From Patescibacteria group bacterium AH-259-L07 (lineage in GTDB: Bacteria > Patescibacteriota > Patescibacteriia > UBA2591 > UBA6264): DNA of 33,749 nt. Numbering within the stretch: the stretch's first letter is position 1; each line of letters opens with the position of its first letter. Location of the stretch: the NCBI GenBank assembly GCA_027718005.1, contig JALLOP010000004.1, positions 1 to 33,749 of the forward strand. The letters run 5' to 3'. This document shows positions 16,508 to 25,480 of this stretch, piece after piece. A program made the translations under genes and the position numbers. Below the pieces are notes generated by a model. It ran no database searches. It worked only from the letters and a program-made list of their open reading frames with translations, and was not told where the DNA came from.

Positions 16508-17983
16508 TTATCGTAATCTTTTTCTTAATTCGTTAACTAGTTTTTTCTGATCAATAACTTCTTGATTGCCGGTATTCATATCTCTGATAATGATGGTGCT
16601 GTTACGCGTCTCCTCTTGCCCTAAAATGAGCGCCAGCTTAACATGTAATTTATTTGCTTTTTCTAACTGTTGCCGCAAACTATCTTTGGCAAAATTTTCT
16701 GCTATTTTAAATTTTTCTTTTTGAAGCTCATTAAAAATCTTTAACGCACGGCGTGATGCTTTTTCTCCTACGTGCGTGAAAAAAATCTGCGGCGAGCGCG
16801 GCCTCGTAATCTTTACCTCTTGCTTCTTAATCTCATCAATAATCCTTTCCATACCATATGAAAGTCCTGTGGCAGGCGTAGAAAGCCCGCCTAAGCTCTC
16901 CACAACATTATCATATCTCCCTCCACCACCTAATGCTACTTGGGCGCCAAGCCTCTCTAGAATTAAAGATCTCTGACGTTGTTTTTTTGACTTTTTCTGT
17001 ATTTCGCGGTCTGGCCAAAATTCAAATACGGTTCGCGTATAATAATCAAGCCCGCGCACCAAATATGGATTAAACTCATATACAACATTTATTTCATCAA
17101 GATACTCCAGGGTCTTAACAAAATGACGCTGGCAATCTTCACACAAATAATCAACAAGCTGAGGAGCTTGCCGAGTAAATTTCTGGCATGTTTCTTTTTG
17201 ACAATCAAAAATGCGCAAAGGATTTTTGCTCAACCGTTTTTTACAATCCTCACAAAGCCACCTTTTTTTAAATTTAAAATATTGAACTAAACGTGATCGA
17301 TACGATTTTCTGCACTCCTCACATCCCAAACTATTAATCTGAATACTCGCTTTAATATCTAAACTATTAAATAGTGTCTGAGAAAATAAAATGAGCTGCG
17401 CATCAATCAAGGGTTTTTCTGAACCAATAACTTCAATGCCAAATTGATGAAATTGTCTTGACCTCCCTGCCTGAGGCCGCTCATAGCGAAACAAAGGACC
17501 AAAATAATATAATTTTACTGGCTGGGGCAAATTAAACATGCCAGTCTCAATATATGCGCGCACCACTGAAGGGGTAAATTCAGGGCGAAGCACCACTTTA
17601 TTGCCACTGCGATCCCGAAACGTGTACATTTGTTTTTCAACCACGTCAGATGTTATGCCGGCTGATTTTTCAAAAAGAAAAAGTCTCTCAAGCACGGGGA
17701 CGATGATTTGATTAAAGCCGTATCGTTCGCTTAAATCAACCATTTTCTTAAGTGTATACTGCCAATACATAATATCTTCGCCGTAAATATCATTCATGCC
17801 GCGCAAAATCTGCGCCTCCTCCTTTATTTTAAATCCGTCCTCTTGTTTTTTTTGTTGCTGAGAGGTTTTTTTCCTTTTCACTCCCCATGCCGTTCTCTTT
17901 TTTGTCCCTATTTTGCGCGGCCTCCCTACCTTTTTCTTCTTAGGAAAAACGGCTTTTTTCTTTTTTTTAGTTTTTTTAGGCAT
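16508..17983 (-). CDS. hisS: Histidyl-tRNA synthetase with basic N-terminal extension
   Basis: 491-residue class II synthetase that charges tRNA-His. Motif 2 is seen as YYFGPLFRYERPQAGRSRQFHQFG, the histidine-binding motif as LVRGLDYYTRTVFEFW, and motif 3 near GLSYGMERI. Cysteine pairs (CEECRK, CEDCKK, CQKETC, CEDCQ) form the zinc-ribbon-like insertion found in one HisRS subgroup. The anticodon-binding domain closes the protein. The first 55 residues are an unusual lysine/arginine-rich tail with a GRPRK AT-hook-like motif at 20-24; it precedes the conserved ILRGMNDIYG. The ATG at 17983 is the only start upstream of the domain, so the tail is probably real. Confidence 0.95.
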   Translation of the reverse strand: MPKKTKKKKKAVFPKKKKVGRPRKIGTKKRTAWGVKRKKTSQQQKKQEDGFKIKEEAQILRGMNDIYGEDIMYWQYTLKKMVDLSERYGFNQIIVPVLERLFLFEKSAGITSDVVEKQMYTFRDRSGNKVVLRPEFTPSVVRAYIETGMFNLPQPVKLYYFGPLFRYERPQAGRSRQFHQFGIEVIGSEKPLIDAQLILFSQTLFNSLDIKASIQINSLGCEECRKSYRSRLVQYFKFKKRWLCEDCKKRLSKNPLRIFDCQKETCQKFTRQAPQLVDYLCEDCQRHFVKTLEYLDEINVVYEFNPYLVRGLDYYTRTVFEFWPDREIQKKSKKQRQRSLILERLGAQVALGGGGRYDNVVESLGGLSTPATGLSYGMERIIDEIKKQEVKITRPRSPQIFFTHVGEKASRRALKIFNELQKEKFKIAENFAKDSLRQQLEKANKLHVKLALILGQEETRNSTIIIRDMNTGNQEVIDQKKLVNELRKRLR

Positions 17984-18193
17984 AATAATGCTTCGCTTAA
18001 AACTCTAAACTCTAATTTCTAAATCCTAAACAAATTCAAAATTCTAAACTCAAATGACCAAAACAAGGCTTCTGAATAACTGGTTTTGCCAGCTTTAGCT
18101 GGTCGAACGTGATTCGACCATTTTGAACATTTGGATTTTGGTATTGTTTAGAGTTTCGGATTTAGGACTTAGAATTTCCGCACGAAGTGCGGC
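17984..18193. repeat. Intergenic long imperfect inverted repeat
   Basis: A 210-bp spacer made of two facing arrays of CTAAACTCTAA/TTCTAAATCCTAAAC words and their complements (TTGTTTAGAGTTTCGGATTTAGG near 18146-18168). The centre has small hairpins such as GCCAGCTTTAGCTGG and GGTCGAACGTGATTCGACC, and CCGCACGAAGTGCGG closes it at 18179. No gene is seen. The whole would fold into one large hairpin on either strand. Confidence 0.65.
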
Positions 18194-18781
18194 TTAATAC
18201 GCAAATATTGGCATTTTAATAATTCCAATGGAATCCACTGGCCATCCGCGAAACCATGTTTTCCCTATAATATATTCCCTGTTTACTGAACCAAATGAAC
18301 GTGAATCTAAACTTGCATTTCTGTTGTCTCCTAAAACATAATAGCTATCCTTTGCTAATCTGACATCAATGCTCCCTGGTGTGGCAATCCCGGCTGATAA
18401 ATATTCTTCTTCATCAAGCACAATTCCTTGCGGTAAGAGTTTGTTATAAATATAAATGCTGCCTTTTGAAATTCTAATTCTCTCTTCCGGGAGTGCAATA
18501 ACGCGTTTAATTAAATAGTCTTTCTGATCTCTTGGCGAGCGAAATACCACCACATCCCCTCGCTGTGGTTCGTTATAATAATAGCTTATTTTGCCAATAA
18601 TTAAATACTCTTTATCATAAAAATTTGGCTCCATCGAAGGGCCAACCACATAAAACGGCTGAAACACAAATCGGTGAATTGGCCATACAATAATAAAGGC
18701 GATGATAACGAGTTTAACAAGATCAAGAATAAATAATACAACAGGCGGAATCTTATGTCTTATGATTTTTTTTATCCTCAT
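18194..18781 (-). CDS. lepB: Signal peptidase I
   Basis: 195-residue membrane protease that removes signal peptides from exported proteins. A single membrane segment lies at about 14-36. The catalytic serine is in GPSMEPN (Ser49) and the catalytic lysine in LIKRVIALP (Lys92). The box GDNRNASLDSRSFGSV is intact. Its first 29 bases overlap the end of the DUF2304 gene. An export peptidase in an envelope-glycan operon fits with the surface protease and lipoprotein in this window, which would be substrates of the export machinery. Confidence 0.95.
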   Translation of the reverse strand: MRIKKIIRHKIPPVVLFILDLVKLVIIAFIIVWPIHRFVFQPFYVVGPSMEPNFYDKEYLIIGKISYYYNEPQRGDVVVFRSPRDQKDYLIKRVIALPEERIRISKGSIYIYNKLLPQGIVLDEEEYLSAGIATPGSIDVRLAKDSYYVLGDNRNASLDSRSFGSVNREYIIGKTWFRGWPVDSIGIIKMPIFAY

Positions 18782-19094
18782 CTAAGCTTATTTTTCTTAC
18801 AATGCCGGTAATCTGCTGTTCAATAATGCGTAGACGTACCGTGATATAGAAAATAAAATAAAATATTAAAATTAATGAAATATATATAACCACATCAGCA
18901 CCGCGCCCCACGCCTAGTGCCCGTGCGATATAGCTTGACGCCTCAGGATATAAAATAATGCCTGTAGCGGCAATCCAAAAAACAAGCCAAATTAAAAAAT
19001 TTAAAACACTGACTTGCCTGCTTTTTAATCTAACTGCCAAGCGGCTAACAACAAATAAGATCAAAATTATTAATAATATTTGAATTAAAATCAT
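18753..19094 (-). CDS. DUF2304 membrane protein
   Basis: 113 residues with three hydrophobic segments (about 2-18, 30-52 and 67-86) and a charged C-terminus. The layout and the RQVSVLNFLIWLVFWI segment are typical of DUF2304 proteins. In many bacteria these are encoded next to family 2 glycosyltransferases and are thought to assist lipid-linked glycan work. The start ATG follows the glycosyltransferase TAG with zero spacing (TAGATG), and the end overlaps lepB by 29 bases. This indicates one transcript with coupled translation. Confidence 0.82.
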   Translation of the reverse strand: MILIQILLIILILFVVSRLAVRLKSRQVSVLNFLIWLVFWIAATGIILYPEASSYIARALGVGRGADVVIYISLILIFYFIFYITVRLRIIEQQITGIVRKISLDEDKKNHKT

Positions 19095-19757
19095 CTATAC
19101 AAACTTAGAAAGAATTAAGTCTTTGACTATTCTCAATCCTCCTGCCACCCCCTGACCAAATTCGTTGTAAACAACAGTTACTGGAATTTCTTTGTATCTT
19201 AATTTAAATTTATTAATAGCATGAACAATTTCTGTATTGTGAGCCATACGGTCTTGTTTAATCTGAAATTTTTCTGCAACATCTCTGGTAAAAGCTCTCC
19301 AGCCGCTATGGGCATCTGTCAACCACAGACCGGTGAAGAACCAATTAACAAGCCGCGCTGGCTTTAGAATAAAATATTCCTTGAAAAACGGGATGTTTGA
19401 CTTTTTGCTAAGAAATCGCGATCCTAATGTAATATCTGCTTTTCCTTTTGTAATCAGCCCAATCATTGCCTCGATCTCAGACGCCAACATCTGTCCATCA
19501 GCATCAAAATGAACAATAATATCTACTCCGAGCCGTAGGGCCGCCTCATTGCCGGTCTGCAAGGCAGCACCCATGCCCCTGTTTATCATATGTTGTACAA
19601 GCTTGACGCGCGGAAAAGTTCTTACAATATCTGCTGTTGTATCTGTTGATCCGTCATCAACTACAAGTATGTGATATGGATACTGGCTTAATTCAGTTAA
19701 TACCGCGCCAATATTATTTTCCTCATTATATGCAGGAATGATAATAATTATTTTCAT
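19095..19757 (-). CDS. Family 2 glycosyltransferase (dolichyl-phosphate-mannose synthase type)
   Basis: 220 residues starting at ATG 19757. A longer frame from 19829 adds 24 residues unlike the family, and the family N-terminus MKIIIIIPAYNEENNIG fixes the start. Motifs are VVDDGSTD and the metal-binding IVHFDADGQM (DxD-type), with a GSRF box later. It would move a sugar onto a lipid or glycan at the inner membrane. No transmembrane domain is present, so it is the catalytic domain only; DUF2304 downstream could supply the membrane function. It is the last gene before the inserted surface-protease cassette, and its first codons were copied at the cassette border. Confidence 0.9.
   Translation of the reverse strand: MKIIIIIPAYNEENNIGAVLTELSQYPYHILVVDDGSTDTTADIVRTFPRVKLVQHMINRGMGAALQTGNEAALRLGVDIIVHFDADGQMLASEIEAMIGLITKGKADITLGSRFLSKKSNIPFFKEYFILKPARLVNWFFTGLWLTDAHSGWRAFTRDVAEKFQIKQDRMAHNTEIVHAINKFKLRYKEIPVTVVYNEFGQGVAGGLRIVKDLILSKFV
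19726..19754. repeat. 29-bp direct repeat, copy 1 (inside glycosyltransferase start)
   Basis: This 29-bp word, beginning TTATATGCAGGAATGATAAT, matches 24288-24316 at 28 of 29 positions. It covers codons 2 to about 10 of the glycosyltransferase on the minus strand. The 4.5 kb between the two copies contain the LamG metalloprotease gene. Confidence 0.8.
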
Positions 19758-19837
19758 GTGATTATGTTTACAGGAACAGGGGCAGAGTGTCAACTTTCTC
19801 TTGCCTTCCTGTTTCCGCGAGAGAAGCAAGCAGCTTT

Positions 19838-20705
19838 TTAAGAAAAGCGAAAATATTGATTAAGAAAAAAGATTTTGCCTTTCCCTTTGCCTTTTTCTTG
19901 TTCCAGGGTGACTGTGATCGTTTGTATTGATTCATCACCGAGATCAGCTCTGATTTGGTATTGGCCTGGGGATAAATCTTTGGTTGAAAGATTAAAGACA
20001 TATTGATTTTTATCTAGGTCATATCGAGCAATATTATCAAGATTAGCCTTGCCTGAAGAAACGGCTGGTTGTTCTGGTTGAGGGACTCCATTGATAATTT
20101 CCGCGATATAGATCAATGGTTGAATGCCCGAGATAAAATTCTCCTGCGCGTCTTTAAGCTGAAACTTAACGGGCAAATCTCTGCCTAAATTATATGTCTT
20201 GTCTTTCTGGAATGGTGGTAAAAATCCAGAAAAGTCATAAAAGACTTTAAATTCTTTGGTTTCTGTAGTGGTATGACCTGCAAAATCAGTGGCAGCCAGG
20301 GTAAATACATTTGTGCCTCGTTGATCAAGAATTATTTGTTGACCACTGGTAATTGGTTGATTATTGAAAGTAGCTGAGATACCTTCAATACCTGAAACTG
20401 CATCAAAGGCAGAGAATTCAATTACTAATGGTTGTTTATAGATATAACTCTCTGCAAATACAGGTGCCGTTATTTCTGGTGCTGTTTTATCAATTTTAAT
20501 CTCTTTTGATTTGGCTTCCTCAATATTACCTGCGTTATCAATTGAACGATAAAATAACGTATGAATTCCTTCATCAGTGATCGTAAATGGTTGCGTAAAG
20601 GTCTGCCATATCTCTTGATCAAAACTATATTCTGTTTTTTCAACACCCGTACCACCCTCATTATCAACTGCGGTGAGACTGATTGTAACATCTGAAGTAA
20701 ACCAG
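19838..20705 (-). pseudogene. 3' part of the LamG metalloprotease gene, out of frame
   Basis: The frame from about 20705 to 19838 is fully open but has no ATG; a TTG at 20176 is the first start codon. Its translation (NWFTSDVTISLTAVDNEGG..., later DKTAPEITAP and a Big/Ig-like module with SGQQIILDQRGTNVFTLAA) reads as the natural continuation of the C-terminal domains of the 1178-residue protein. One base gained or two lost near 20706 would join them into a protein of about 1,467 residues. It is therefore a frameshifted tail, not a separate gene. Confidence 0.75.
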
Positions 20706-23700
20706 TTATTTTGTCCTTATAGTATCTGATAAAGAAATAGTGGTTGTTGGCGGAATAGCATCAACGATACCTGGCGAGATAGAAATATCTACTGTCCCTT
20801 GAGTTTGGTGAACTATAACCTCGCCGGGGTTGATGATTTGATTGGAAATGACGGCAGAATCAAAACTATTGGATGTCGTGTCAAAGAAGCGAGCGAAGAT
20901 GTCATAACTATCTGATGTATCGGGGAGTTGAGCAGCAATATCAGGATTTTCCTGGAAGAATTGCTGCGTATCTTTAGCAAAAACGAGGAATTTCACCTGG
21001 GTGCCTTCGGGTACAAAAATCCACTCTTCACCGCCCCAAAGATCACCCGATGCGATGGCACTTGGAATTTGGATTTCGTACTCTCCTATCTCGTAATTCA
21101 TCCCTACGTGAAGACCACTTGGACTGAATGCATGAAGGTCGAGGTCTGGAGCAATGTTTCCATCATCTAACGCGGCGGCATAAATACGAGGATGCGGTAC
21201 CTCTCGTGCCACCGTACTCGCATTAAGAGAGAGGGGGAAGAAAAGAAAGAAAATCAAGGCGAGAAGCACCAATACAATAACAAGGGCAACGACACCCAAC
21301 ACCTTTCTCTTCCGCGTACCCAACCGACTAATAACCACGCCGAACACGATCACAGTTAGCAGCGCAGCTACTCCGAAGCTTTTATAAAGTAGGGTTCGCA
21401 GCCCATATATCCAGTACTCCGGGTCACCCCTAACCCAATTCGGCCCGAATTCACCGCTATCGCTCTGTGCGTACACGGCATTGAGCCTCTCCGGCCCTCC
21501 GAAACTCCACAATCGTCCAAGCAGGTCCAGTCCCGGCCGCATCAGTGCACCCACATAGTTTGTGAGCGATTCATCGGTGACATCGACATCGACCTCGAAA
21601 CGATCAGGGAGATCCCGCGTACTGGTGACATCAACGATCAGGTCGTCAACAGGATTGCGGTATGGCAAGAGTCCGGCGGTGCCGAGTTCGGCCACAACAT
21701 CAACGAACGTGATGGTGGTCGGCTGACCATCGACAGTAACCTGCCGCGGTTCGACTCGATACACGACAGCTCCACTCTGCGGAGCATTGGTATCCCAGTC
21801 CGAGTACAGCGGATCCGTCGATCTTGCCTCGAGGAGGAAGTACACACCGCTTCCGGCGTCGAAACGCTTCACCAGGTCTCCCTCATTCATCGTGGACAGC
21901 GACTCGAGTGTGTGTGGCCCAAAAACAATGGGGTCTTCACCAAGCCAACCGAGTTTAATCTGGCTGTAGGACGAAAGATGCGCAGGGTCAGCACGAAAAA
22001 GCTTAGACAGATCCGTTCCCCCCATCAACCCCCAGTTGCCGATCGACCCGCCATCTTCACATCCCCCTACTGTCGTGTAGAGATCACATAAATGTGCTTT
22101 GAACTGTACGTCTCCGATGTGATGACCCATCTCATGGGCCCACTCGAGAACCTTATCGTTCTCTGACACCGTGATCCAGCGCGGAATTGGTGCAGGATCA
22201 AACTTGAAGGCAAAATCCCTTAGTCGGAGTGGGTCGAACGGAAACACGAGTGCGCTTTCTCGCTCGCCAGGGAATACCACAACCGCAAAATCAGGAAGAG
22301 GGGTAATGTCCTGTATCGCAGCGACAAGCGCGTCGTAACCGAACTGTATCGTGCGATCGCGCTGATCCTCAAAATCGGTCACGGAATCACCATTGAAGTC
22401 AAGATCGATCCGTGGGTCGTGATTTTCGGAATAGAAGGCCCAGTCATTAGGGAGCTGGTAGAGCTGCCCACCGTTATCGAAGACTTGGAATTGTAAGTCC
22501 ACCAGCCCATCAATACAGACATCACTCTCGTCACGCGCACCAAAAGACACTTCACACCAATAGTCCTTTACGTCCGGAAACACGTTAGATGTGAAGTGAG
22601 CCGCATCATGACTTGGGTCGAAGTTTCTACCGCCGCTCGGCTCAGCTAAAATCACTGCCACATCAATCGTGGTAACTGGAGGAATAAACTCGCCAGTATA
22701 TGGTTCATCACTCGTAAAAATAAAGTTAATTTGCTCGTCCTCCAACGCTTCACTGCGAATAAACAAATCATCAAACCCGTATGCTCGGTTCGCCTGGGCA
22801 GACCCAAAATTAACCCCGTACCAAGACGTTTGTGGGATAATGGAGGCATGGGGCGCCGTTGTCTTTAAGATCCCGTCAACAAACAATGAAACACTGGTGC
22901 CGTCATACCGACACGCGGCATGATGCCACTGGTTGTCAAGGGTCCAGGGTGTGGTCACTGCTACCTTGTGGTCAGTGAAAATGTCACAGCCAACACGGAC
23001 ATCGCCAGGACTTTTTTGGATCAAATACAAGCCCGATCGCTGGGCAAGAAGAGACGCCTTTACACACAGGCTTTCACTTAAGTTCTGGCACAGACTTAAT
23101 ACATACTGGGGACGATTATTGTCTCGAAGACTCCAATTCGTCGGGGTGTTTACCCACAAACCAAACGTGGTCTGGGAAAGTGATGACAAGGGCTTGGTTG
23201 ACTGATTGCGCAGTGCTACTTGGGCACCGCCGCCACGTATTATCGTACCGCCGTTGTGAAATTTGCCCACGTCCCAGGTGAAAAAAGAGGGAAATTGGCC
23301 GGTCAGTTCTAAATGGCGCCCATTCGTGGTGGCATCATTGAAATTACCATCTAAGTGGTAAATGGCTTCGTCGATCTTCGCGGGTGGCGGTATATCAGGA
23401 AGAGGCGGACCATAGGGTTTTCCTGAGGTAGCGATGGTCGTAATTGCCGCATCACTCAACGCTTCACTGCGAATAAACAAATCATCAAACCCGTATGCTC
23501 GGTTCGCCTGGGCAGACCCAAAATTAACCCCGTACCAAGACGTTTGTGGGATAATGGAGGCATGGGGCGCCGTTGTCTTTAAGATCCCGTCAACAAACAA
23601 TGAAACACTGGTGCCGTCATACCGACACGCGGCATGATGCCACTGGTTGTCAAGGGTCCAGGGTGTGGTCACTGCTACCTTGTGGTCAGTGAAAATGTCA

Positions 23701-24242
23701 CAGCCAACACGGACATCGCCAGGACTTTTTTGGATCAAATACAAGCCCGATCGCTGGGCAAGAAGAGACGCCTTTACACACAGGCTTTCACTTAAGTTCT
23801 GGCACAGACTTAATACATACTGGGGACGATTATTGTCTCGAAGACTCCAATTCGTCGGGGTGTTTACCCACAAACCAAACGTGGTCTGGGAAAGTGATGA
23901 CAAGGGCTTGGTTGACTGATTGCGCAGTGCTACTTGGGCACCGCCGCCACGTATTATCGTACCGCCGTTGTGAAATTTGCCCACGTCCCAGGTGAAAAAA
24001 GAGGGAAATTGGCCGGTCAGTTCTAAATGGCGCCCATTCGTGGTGGCATCATTGAAATTACCATCTAAGTGGTAAATGGCTTCATCAATTTGGGCAAAGA
24101 GTTGCTGCTGCTGTTGTTGGAAAAGTGGATAAAATAAAAAGAAGAGAAAAAAACAAAAGAAAAAAATTAGCCTTATCCTAAACCATGGATTTAAAAACTT
24201 AATTTGTTTATATTCTCTATTAAAAAATTTCTTTCTTATCAT
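20706..24242 (-). CDS. Surface metalloprotease with duplicated LamG domains (M6-like)
   Basis: 1178 residues to a stop created by frameshift. A basic N-terminus and strong hydrophobic segment (about 22-42) act as signal or anchor, followed by a QQQQQQ run. Two concanavalin-like LamG domains follow (about 54-262 and 292-500). A peptidase domain resembling M6 contains HEMGHHIG (703-710), a further histidine at 717, a Met-turn-like LMGG and YSQIKLGWL. Two membrane helices (about 950-1000) and Ig-like domains follow. It would act outside the cell, binding glycans and cutting protein. The middle is clearly GC-richer than its neighbours, a sign of transfer. Confidence 0.88.
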   Translation of the reverse strand: MIRKKFFNREYKQIKFLNPWFRIRLIFFFCFFLFFLFYPLFQQQQQQLFAQIDEAIYHLDGNFNDATTNGRHLELTGQFPSFFTWDVGKFHNGGTIIRGGGAQVALRNQSTKPLSSLSQTTFGLWVNTPTNWSLRDNNRPQYVLSLCQNLSESLCVKASLLAQRSGLYLIQKSPGDVRVGCDIFTDHKVAVTTPWTLDNQWHHAACRYDGTSVSLFVDGILKTTAPHASIIPQTSWYGVNFGSAQANRAYGFDDLFIRSEALSDAAITTIATSGKPYGPPLPDIPPPAKIDEAIYHLDGNFNDATTNGRHLELTGQFPSFFTWDVGKFHNGGTIIRGGGAQVALRNQSTKPLSSLSQTTFGLWVNTPTNWSLRDNNRPQYVLSLCQNLSESLCVKASLLAQRSGLYLIQKSPGDVRVGCDIFTDHKVAVTTPWTLDNQWHHAACRYDGTSVSLFVDGILKTTAPHASIIPQTSWYGVNFGSAQANRAYGFDDLFIRSEALEDEQINFIFTSDEPYTGEFIPPVTTIDVAVILAEPSGGRNFDPSHDAAHFTSNVFPDVKDYWCEVSFGARDESDVCIDGLVDLQFQVFDNGGQLYQLPNDWAFYSENHDPRIDLDFNGDSVTDFEDQRDRTIQFGYDALVAAIQDITPLPDFAVVVFPGERESALVFPFDPLRLRDFAFKFDPAPIPRWITVSENDKVLEWAHEMGHHIGDVQFKAHLCDLYTTVGGCEDGGSIGNWGLMGGTDLSKLFRADPAHLSSYSQIKLGWLGEDPIVFGPHTLESLSTMNEGDLVKRFDAGSGVYFLLEARSTDPLYSDWDTNAPQSGAVVYRVEPRQVTVDGQPTTITFVDVVAELGTAGLLPYRNPVDDLIVDVTSTRDLPDRFEVDVDVTDESLTNYVGALMRPGLDLLGRLWSFGGPERLNAVYAQSDSGEFGPNWVRGDPEYWIYGLRTLLYKSFGVAALLTVIVFGVVISRLGTRKRKVLGVVALVIVLVLLALIFFLFFPLSLNASTVAREVPHPRIYAAALDDGNIAPDLDLHAFSPSGLHVGMNYEIGEYEIQIPSAIASGDLWGGEEWIFVPEGTQVKFLVFAKDTQQFFQENPDIAAQLPDTSDSYDIFARFFDTTSNSFDSAVISNQIINPGEVIVHQTQGTVDISISPGIVDAIPPTTTISLSDTIRTK
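22743..23369. repeat. LamG duplication unit, copy A
   Basis: 627 bp that I see as identical to 23457-24083. The offset between copies is 714 bp (238 codons), so the frame is preserved. It encodes the second LamG domain of the metalloprotease, starting after GPPLPDIPPPAK. Confidence 0.9.
23457..24083. repeat. LamG duplication unit, copy B
   Basis: 627 bp, the counterpart of copy A. The spacer between the copies is 87 bp (23370-23456). It encodes the first LamG domain. Lack of visible divergence indicates a very recent duplication or gene conversion. Confidence 0.9.
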
Positions 24243-24287
24243 AAAACTTAAATTTTATTCGAGTAAAACGAATATCAAGCTGAATTC

Positions 24288-24316
24288 TTATATGCAGGAA
24301 TGACAATAATTATTTT
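24288..24316. repeat. 29-bp direct repeat, copy 2: relic of glycosyltransferase start
   Basis: The minus strand here reads KIIIVIPAYKNSA then stop, a truncated glycosyltransferase N-terminus. It sits directly after the epimerase stop codon and matches 19726-19754 at 28 of 29 bases. Confidence 0.75.
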
Positions 24317-25388
24317 ATTCTTGGTCATATTTTCCTACCATTGGTCTTAGCAGCATGCGATGTGCTTTTGTATACTCTATCATTTTCTTTAGTCCCTCAT
24401 GAAGGCTGGTAACCGGGAACCACTCTAATTTTTCTTTTGCAAGGCCTACATCGGGGATGCCTAATGGCCGCATAAACGAGAGCGGCGGCTTAAATATAAT
24501 TTCTGAGCTTGATCCGGTTAATTCAATGATCTTTTTTGCTAAATCAATAAGTTTATGCGCTTGCGGGCCGCCTATATTAATCGGCCCTGCCTCCCCTGAG
24601 GCCATCATACTCATAATGCCTTCAATAACATCATCTACATAACATAATGAAGTGGAAAAGCTTTCATCACCATAGATAACCAATGGCTTATTATTTAACG
24701 CCTGGAGTATAAAATCAGGGACCATTTGTCCGTCAAATAACGGCTGACGAGGTCCATAGGTTCTAAAAATACGAACAATTTTTGTATCTACCCCTTGTGC
24801 TTTTCGATACGTCGCCATTGCAGTTTCTGAAAATCGTTTTCCTTCATCATATACTGCCCGCGGACCTACTGAATTTAGCTGACCAGCATCACTTTCTTTA
24901 AAAGGAACTGTGTTGTTTCTTTTTTGCCCATATATTACTGAAGAAGACGCAAACACTATCTTTGCTTTATAAAACTTGGCAACCTCGAGCATATTAAGCG
25001 TTCCTAAAGAATTCGTATAAAGGGTTTGCACTTTCAGTTCATCAAATTTTTTTACTGACGTAGGGCATGCGAAATGATACATCTCTGAAATGCCATGGAT
25101 GTTAATTTTAAAACCCGCAAGCTCTGGAAATTGTTCAAAATCTATAGGTTCATTAATATCATGCTTGATAAAATGAAAATTTGGCTTTTGCAGCAAATGC
25201 TTGATATTATTCACATCACTGGTCCCGGTAAAATTATCAATACAAATCACATTCCCCTGTTCAACTAAACGATCGCATACATGCGATCCTAAAAATCCTG
25301 CACCTCCTGTCACTAAAACATTTTTAACCTTGCCTGAATAAAACTTTTGTTTTCTAGGAAGGATTGATAATACTTTACCTAATTGCAT
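24315..25388 (-). CDS. NAD-dependent sugar epimerase/dehydratase (UDP-glucuronate decarboxylase-like)
   Basis: 357-residue short-chain dehydrogenase of the extended type. The NAD-binding GGAGFLGSH lies at about 28-36, YHFACPTS and a GTLNMLEVAKF helix follow, and the catalytic YDEGK (YxxxK) is near residue 185. The RIFRTYGPRQ and CYVDDVIEGI blocks match UDP-xylose synthase/UDP-glucuronate decarboxylase relatives. It therefore probably makes a nucleotide sugar for surface glycans; the exact product is not determined. It is followed by a relic glycosyltransferase start and then by the surface-protease cassette. Before the insertion it probably stood directly upstream of the glycosyltransferase. 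Confidence 0.88.
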   Translation of the reverse strand: MQLGKVLSILPRKQKFYSGKVKNVLVTGGAGFLGSHVCDRLVEQGNVICIDNFTGTSDVNNIKHLLQKPNFHFIKHDINEPIDFEQFPELAGFKINIHGISEMYHFACPTSVKKFDELKVQTLYTNSLGTLNMLEVAKFYKAKIVFASSSVIYGQKRNNTVPFKESDAGQLNSVGPRAVYDEGKRFSETAMATYRKAQGVDTKIVRIFRTYGPRQPLFDGQMVPDFILQALNNKPLVIYGDESFSTSLCYVDDVIEGIMSMMASGEAGPINIGGPQAHKLIDLAKKIIELTGSSSEIIFKPPLSFMRPLGIPDVGLAKEKLEWFPVTSLHEGLKKMIEYTKAHRMLLRPMVGKYDQE

Positions 25389-25480
25389 GATTTTGAATTA
25401 TGAATGACGAATTATGAATTAATTTTAGCTTAGCTATGCTCATTCTTCATTATACATTCTTCATTCTGCATTCTGTATTG

